Assembly: GCA_030612305.1 (NCBI GenBank)
Contig: JAUWOG010000077.1
Location: 1-8,372 of the forward strand
Source: Armatimonadota bacterium
GTDB lineage: Bacteria > Armatimonadota > Zipacnadia > Zipacnadales > UBA11051
Length of the DNA stretch: 8,372 nucleotides
Direction: 5' to 3'
Below the pieces are notes generated by a model. That model saw only the letters and a list, made by a program, of their open reading frames with translations, made no database searches and had not been told where the DNA came from. Shown here piece by piece: positions 6,278-8,372 of this stretch; the stretch's first letter is position 1, and each line of letters starts with the position of its first letter. Position numbers and translations under genes: made by a program.

Positions 6278-6305
6278 TTGACAGGACTAAACACGCTGCG
6301 AAGAT
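6278..6305 (+). promoter_or_regulatory. Candidate promoter for the response regulator
   Basis: TTGACA at 6278-6283 matches the -35 consensus of the main sigma factor exactly. Sixteen bases later GAAGAT (6300-6305) is only a weak -10 match (3 of 6). It lies in the 160-nt gap between tadC and the response regulator, the longest gap after cpaE, and would let that gene be transcribed separately. A small hairpin, acgcc (6306-6310) with ggcgt (6317-6321), follows directly. Confidence 0.35.
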
Positions 6306-6423
6306 ACGCCTTGTTGGGCGTGATGGTGTGTGAGTAGGTGGGGATGGAAACCGCTCCTTGAGCCCCCCGAGGATAGAGGTTCGCACAGGATGCGCAACGC
6401 GGTGTCCTGAGGAGGAGACGCAC

Positions 6424-7122
6424 ATGGACATAGAGCCACGCTTGGTGCTGATAGTTGATGACGATCCTACAATTCGTGAGGCGGTGATGGGCCGGCTTGA
6501 ACTCGAGGGTTTCAGAGCCATCGAGGCATCCGGCGGGCAGCAGGTGTTTGAGATCCTCGAGGAACACTCCCCGGATCTGATAATACTCGACCTGGGGCTG
6601 CCGGATCTTGACGGCGTCACGGTGTGTCAGCGTATCCGGCACAAGTCGGCTGTGCCGATTATCATGCTCACGGCGAGGTCCGAGGAGGTCAACCGGGTCG
6701 TGGGGCTGGAAGTCGGCGCGGATGACTACGTGACCAAGCCGTTCAGCTTTGATGAACTGGTAGCGCGGGTGAAAGCCGTTCTGCGGCGGGTGGACCCGAG
6801 CCGGGGGATAGCACCTCCGAGCACGGTCCTCAAGGCGGGGGACATCGAGATAGATACCGAAGGCCACCAGGTGACGATAGCCGACAAGGTGGTGTCGCTA
6901 ACCCCGACGGAGTTCGGGCTGCTGCAGGCCCTGGCGGAGCGGCCCGGGAAGGTGTTCAGCCATCAGGAGCTGTTGCGCAAGGTGTGGGACTACGACCAGT
7001 ATGACACGCATCTGGTCGAAGTGCATGTCGCGAATCTGCGCAGCAAGATCGAAAAGGATGCCCGCAAGCCGAAGCGGGTGGTAACGGTACGAGCGGTCGG
7101 CTACAAGCTAGTGGCCGAATGA
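6424..7122 (+). CDS. OmpR/PhoB-family response regulator
   Basis: This 232-residue DNA-binding two-component response regulator has a receiver domain (~5-120) with every expected residue: the acidic pair D12/D13, phosphoacceptor D56 (LILDLGLPDLDG context), T83 (MLTAR) and K105 (VTKPFSFDEL). The C-terminal winged helix-turn-helix (~135-230) shows LTPTEFGLLQAL, VFSHQELLRKVW, the recognition-helix region VEVHVANLRSKIE and VRAVGYKL. The ATG at 6424 is chosen because GGAGGAG (6411-6417) lies 6 nt upstream. An in-frame upstream extension to 6358 looks non-conserved. No histidine kinase gene is in the window. The gene follows tadC by 160 nt on the same strand, so it may regulate the pilus locus, but its target and signal cannot be read from the sequence. 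Confidence 0.95.
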   Translation: MDIEPRLVLIVDDDPTIREAVMGRLELEGFRAIEASGGQQVFEILEEHSPDLIILDLGLPDLDGVTVCQRIRHKSAVPIIMLTARSEEVNRVVGLEVGADDYVTKPFSFDELVARVKAVLRRVDPSRGIAPPSTVLKAGDIEIDTEGHQVTIADKVVSLTPTEFGLLQALAERPGKVFSHQELLRKVWDYDQYDTHLVEVHVANLRSKIEKDARKPKRVVTVRAVGYKLVAE

Positions 7123-7141
7123 CGCGAAAGGGAGGATGCGG

Positions 7142-7162
7142 GGAGTTTCCCTCGGAAACTCC
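7142..7162 (+). repeat. Triloop inverted repeat with 9-bp arms
   Basis: The arms ggagtttcc (7142-7150) and ggaaactcc (7154-7162) are perfect reverse complements around ctc, followed by ATGC. It is the longest-armed member of the three-base-spacer family in the window. Confidence 0.8.
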
Positions 7163-7174
7163 ATGCACCCCATC

Positions 7175-7231
7175 GGAGTTTGGGAGTTCGGCGGAATCTC
7201 CGGTTCCGCAGGCGGAACGCACGCAAACTCC
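7175..7231 (+). repeat. Nested hairpin element, copy 2
   Basis: The outer arms ggagtttg (7175-7182) and caaactcc (7224-7231) are perfectly complementary. Inside lie an imperfect stem (about 7184-7200, one bulge) and a perfect one, gttccg (7203-7208) with cggaac (7213-7218). The outer arms match those of the copy at 1340-1381 apart from one base, whereas the inner hairpins are unrelated in sequence. Confidence 0.65.
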
Positions 7232-7236
7232 ATGCA

Positions 7237-7251
7237 GCGCGTGAGACGCGC
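7237..7251 (+). repeat. Triloop inverted repeat (gcgcgt-gag-acgcgc)
   Basis: Perfect 6-bp arms flank gag, six bases after the end of the nested element, closing the hairpin chain. Confidence 0.7.
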
Positions 7252-7274
7252 AGGATAAGGGAGAAGGACAGTGT

Positions 7275-7308
7275 GCCCGCGCACGGAGGCGGGCTTTTTT
7301 GTTTTTTT
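7275..7308 (+). terminator. Rho-independent terminator of the + strand gene block
   Basis: The stem gcccgc (7275-7280) pairs with gcgggc (7289-7294) around an 8-base loop. It is followed by T6, one G and T7 (7295-7308). The T tract lies on the + strand only, so it serves the response regulator and any readthrough from the pilus genes, 152 nt after the stop at 7122. A G9 run follows at once. Confidence 0.85.
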
Positions 7309-7328
7309 GGGGGGGGGTGCGAGGCTGG

Positions 7329-7985
7329 CTACGTCCACGCCAGGGCGCGGCAAGGAGCGGCGTTGGCAGCAGTCAGCTTCATCGGCGCGGCACACAACGT
7401 GACCACCGGAGGCAGCTCGGCCAAGCGCATCAAGGGACATAGGATCATGCCGCCAGTCGCAAAGAAGGCATGGATGAAAGGCATCGAGGTGTCCTGGGGA
7501 TGGTCGAAAGAGAGCATGTCTCCGCCCAGAATGGTGGGGCGATGGCAAAGAAGCCATTGCTGTAACTGCGGCGAGAAGTAGGGGCTGTCGAAGTAGTAGT
7601 CCGGCGCGTGTACGTGTGCCTCCCAGCCGCAGGAGATGAGGATGGCGTCGCTGTCGGGGATGAAGCCCGGAGGCGGGGCGTCAGGAGCCGGCAGCAAGCG
7701 GCCCTCAGGGACAAGAGGAATCACGAAGGCACGAACGATGAGGCGGTCGGGAGAAACCTGGTCGAGTGTCGGGGCGCCTTCTCGAATGTGCGCGGCAGTC
7801 TCCAGATACGTGGTGCCATTGAGCACCATCAGGCTGAGAGTGTGTGAGACCCATCCGTCTTCGACCAGAGAGCCAACGTCTTTGAGCTGCACCGGCGGGC
7901 AGCCATCCTCGCGATACCAATCCACACCGTCGGCGACCGGCACGCTGAGATCCCAGATTCTCTCCGGAATGGCGTTGTGGGTCAT
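7329..7985 (-). CDS. Cyclase-family (PF04199-like) hydrolase with altered metal-site motif
   Basis: The 218-residue protein resembles the cyclase / kynurenine formamidase family, metal-dependent hydrolases that act on amide or ester bonds. Family landmarks are WDLSVPVADG near the N-terminus, NGTTYLETAAHI (56-67), TILGGDMLSFDHPQ (151-164), H172 and APMKLTAANAAPCRALAW (200-217). The usual metal-binding signature HxGTHxDxPxH is changed: the first His is replaced, the GT-H His reads Thr, Asp reads Glu and Pro reads Ala, with the last His (H66) kept. The catalytic Glu of the usual EnL segment is also replaced (ILCPLMRL, 181-188). Its substrate cannot be predicted and it may use a different metal site or be inactive. 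The start at 7985 is chosen for AAGGGGG about 11 nt upstream; an in-frame ATG at 8021 would add 12 residues. The EEP gene lies 77 nt upstream on the same strand. Confidence 0.8.
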   Translation of the reverse strand: MTHNAIPERIWDLSVPVADGVDWYREDGCPPVQLKDVGSLVEDGWVSHTLSLMVLNGTTYLETAAHIREGAPTLDQVSPDRLIVRAFVIPLVPEGRLLPAPDAPPPGFIPDSDAILISCGWEAHVHAPDYYFDSPYFSPQLQQWLLCHRPTILGGDMLSFDHPQDTSMPFIHAFFATGGMILCPLMRLAELPPVVTLCAAPMKLTAANAAPCRALAWT

Positions 7986-8023
7986 GTGAGTAGATTCCCC
8001 CTTCAGGGATGGCGGGCGCATGG

Positions 8024-8043
8024 GCGCAAGCTGCGCTCCTACA
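8024..8043 (+). repeat. REP-like palindrome with TCCTACA tail, second copy
   Basis: The arms gcgca (8024-8028) and tgcgc (8032-8036) flank agc and are followed by TCCTACA (8037-8043), the tail also found at 1169-1175. On the - strand this reads TGTAGGA then a palindrome with an AGCTTGCGC segment, close to known REP element layout. It lies in the 77-nt gap between the EEP and cyclase genes. Confidence 0.65.
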
Positions 8044-8062
8044 ACGGCGAACGACGGCGATG

Positions 8063-8372
8063 CTACGGGAGTTCGAGCTCAGCCCAGACGCCGAGGTGGT
8101 CCGACATGCCGCCGTCGAAAGTGGCGGAGCGTAAGATGCGGAAATGCGGTGAGACCCAGATGTAATCTATGCGCCAGAAAGGGCGGTTGCGCTTGAAAGT
8201 GAGGCCGCATCCGAGGCCGCCAGCAACAAAGGCATCAGTGGCATGGGGGCGGAGCCCGTCGAGGGCGGGGATATGTGGGGGAGTGTTGAAATCGCCGGCG
8301 ATGATGAAAGGGCCGTCCCGATCGCGGGCCCATGCGGCGATGTCTGCTATCTGGCCGCGGCGCATGTCCACA
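8063..8372 (-). CDS. Endonuclease/exonuclease/phosphatase (EEP) family protein, C-terminal part
   Basis: This is the C-terminal 102 residues of an EEP-fold protein, a family of Mg-dependent phosphodiesterases that includes nucleases and phosphatases. The frame is open to the window edge; the Met codon ending at 8371 is unlikely to be the real start, because the N-terminal metal-binding Asn and Glu motifs of the fold are missing and must lie outside. Visible landmarks, counted from that Met, are the RRGQIADIAAW helix, GDFNTPP (26-32), TDAF (45-48), GLTFKRN (56-62), RIDYIWVS (67-74) and the catalytic SDH (90-92) followed by GVWAELEL. The conserved Asp/Asn and Asp-His residues are intact, so activity is plausible. 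The substrate cannot be told from this part. It could be transcribed together with the cyclase-family gene 77 nt downstream. Confidence 0.88.
   Translation of the reverse strand, partial: VDMRRGQIADIAAWARDRDGPFIIAGDFNTPPHIPALDGLRPHATDAFVAGGLGCGLTFKRNRPFWRIDYIWVSPHFRILRSATFDGGMSDHLGVWAELELP

Larger units (their letters stand above)
7123..7328. other. 206-nt repeat-rich gap between convergent genes
   Basis: This gap separates the response regulator (+) from the cyclase-family gene (-). It is almost filled by a chain of hairpins (7142-7162, 7175-7231 and 7237-7251), then a + strand terminator (7275-7308) and a G9 run (7309-7317). I see no coding sequence of its own. A + strand frame running through it continues antisense into the cyclase gene. 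Confidence 0.7.

Noticed and set aside
5838..6867. Long overlapping - strand frames opposite tadC and the response regulator
   Set aside because: Both overlap well-supported + strand genes, show Ser/Arg/Pro-rich shadow composition, and have no motifs.
7180..7581. A 133-codon + strand frame crossing the repeat-rich gap
   Set aside because: It runs through hairpins, the terminator and the G9 run, then antisense into the cyclase-family gene.

Overview
The window is about 8.4 kb of GC-rich bacterial DNA. Most of it is a Tad (tight adherence / Flp pilus) secretion locus on the + strand. In order it holds: the 3' end of an outer-membrane secretin (CpaC/RcpA type, 5' end outside the window), a receiver-ParA-like ATPase (CpaE/TadZ), the hexameric secretion ATPase (CpaF/TadA), and the two inner-membrane platform proteins TadB and TadC. 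An OmpR-family response regulator follows on the same strand. A rho-independent terminator at about 7275-7308 closes the + strand block. Beyond it, two unrelated genes lie on the - strand: a divergent cyclase-family (PF04199-like) hydrolase and the C-terminal part of an endonuclease/exonuclease/phosphatase (EEP) protein whose 5' end is outside the window.

The secretin implies a diderm (two-membrane) host. CpaE would place the machine in the cell, CpaF would power it, TadB and TadC would form the inner-membrane platform, and the secretin would form the outer-membrane gate. No prepilin, prepilin peptidase (CpaA/TadV), CpaB/RcpC or TadD/E/F/G gene is visible here. The response regulator stands where tadD often sits and may control the locus, but that is inference from position. 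The phylum cannot be fixed from this window. The mix of GC-rich DNA, heavy use of the Ile codon ATA and many palindromic intergenic repeats would suit an Armatimonadota- or Planctomycetota-like lineage, which is only a weak guess.

The least ordinary content is between the genes. The gaps are fairly long for an operon (62-462 nt) and carry at least eight short inverted repeats. All have 5-9 bp arms around exactly three unpaired bases. Several end in CAT(G) and two end in TCCTACA, which resembles the GTAGGA head of REP elements on the other strand. Two larger copies nest a small hairpin inside a GGAGTTTG/CAAaCTCC outer stem. The gap before cpaE also has two pairs of 13-bp-period repeats and a duplicated translation start, which creates a possible 25-codon leader ORF whose stop overlaps the cpaE start (TAATG). 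G tracts of 8-9 bases inside cpaE and at the very end of tadC are possible slippage sites. I see no tRNA, rRNA, CRISPR array, transposase or integrase.
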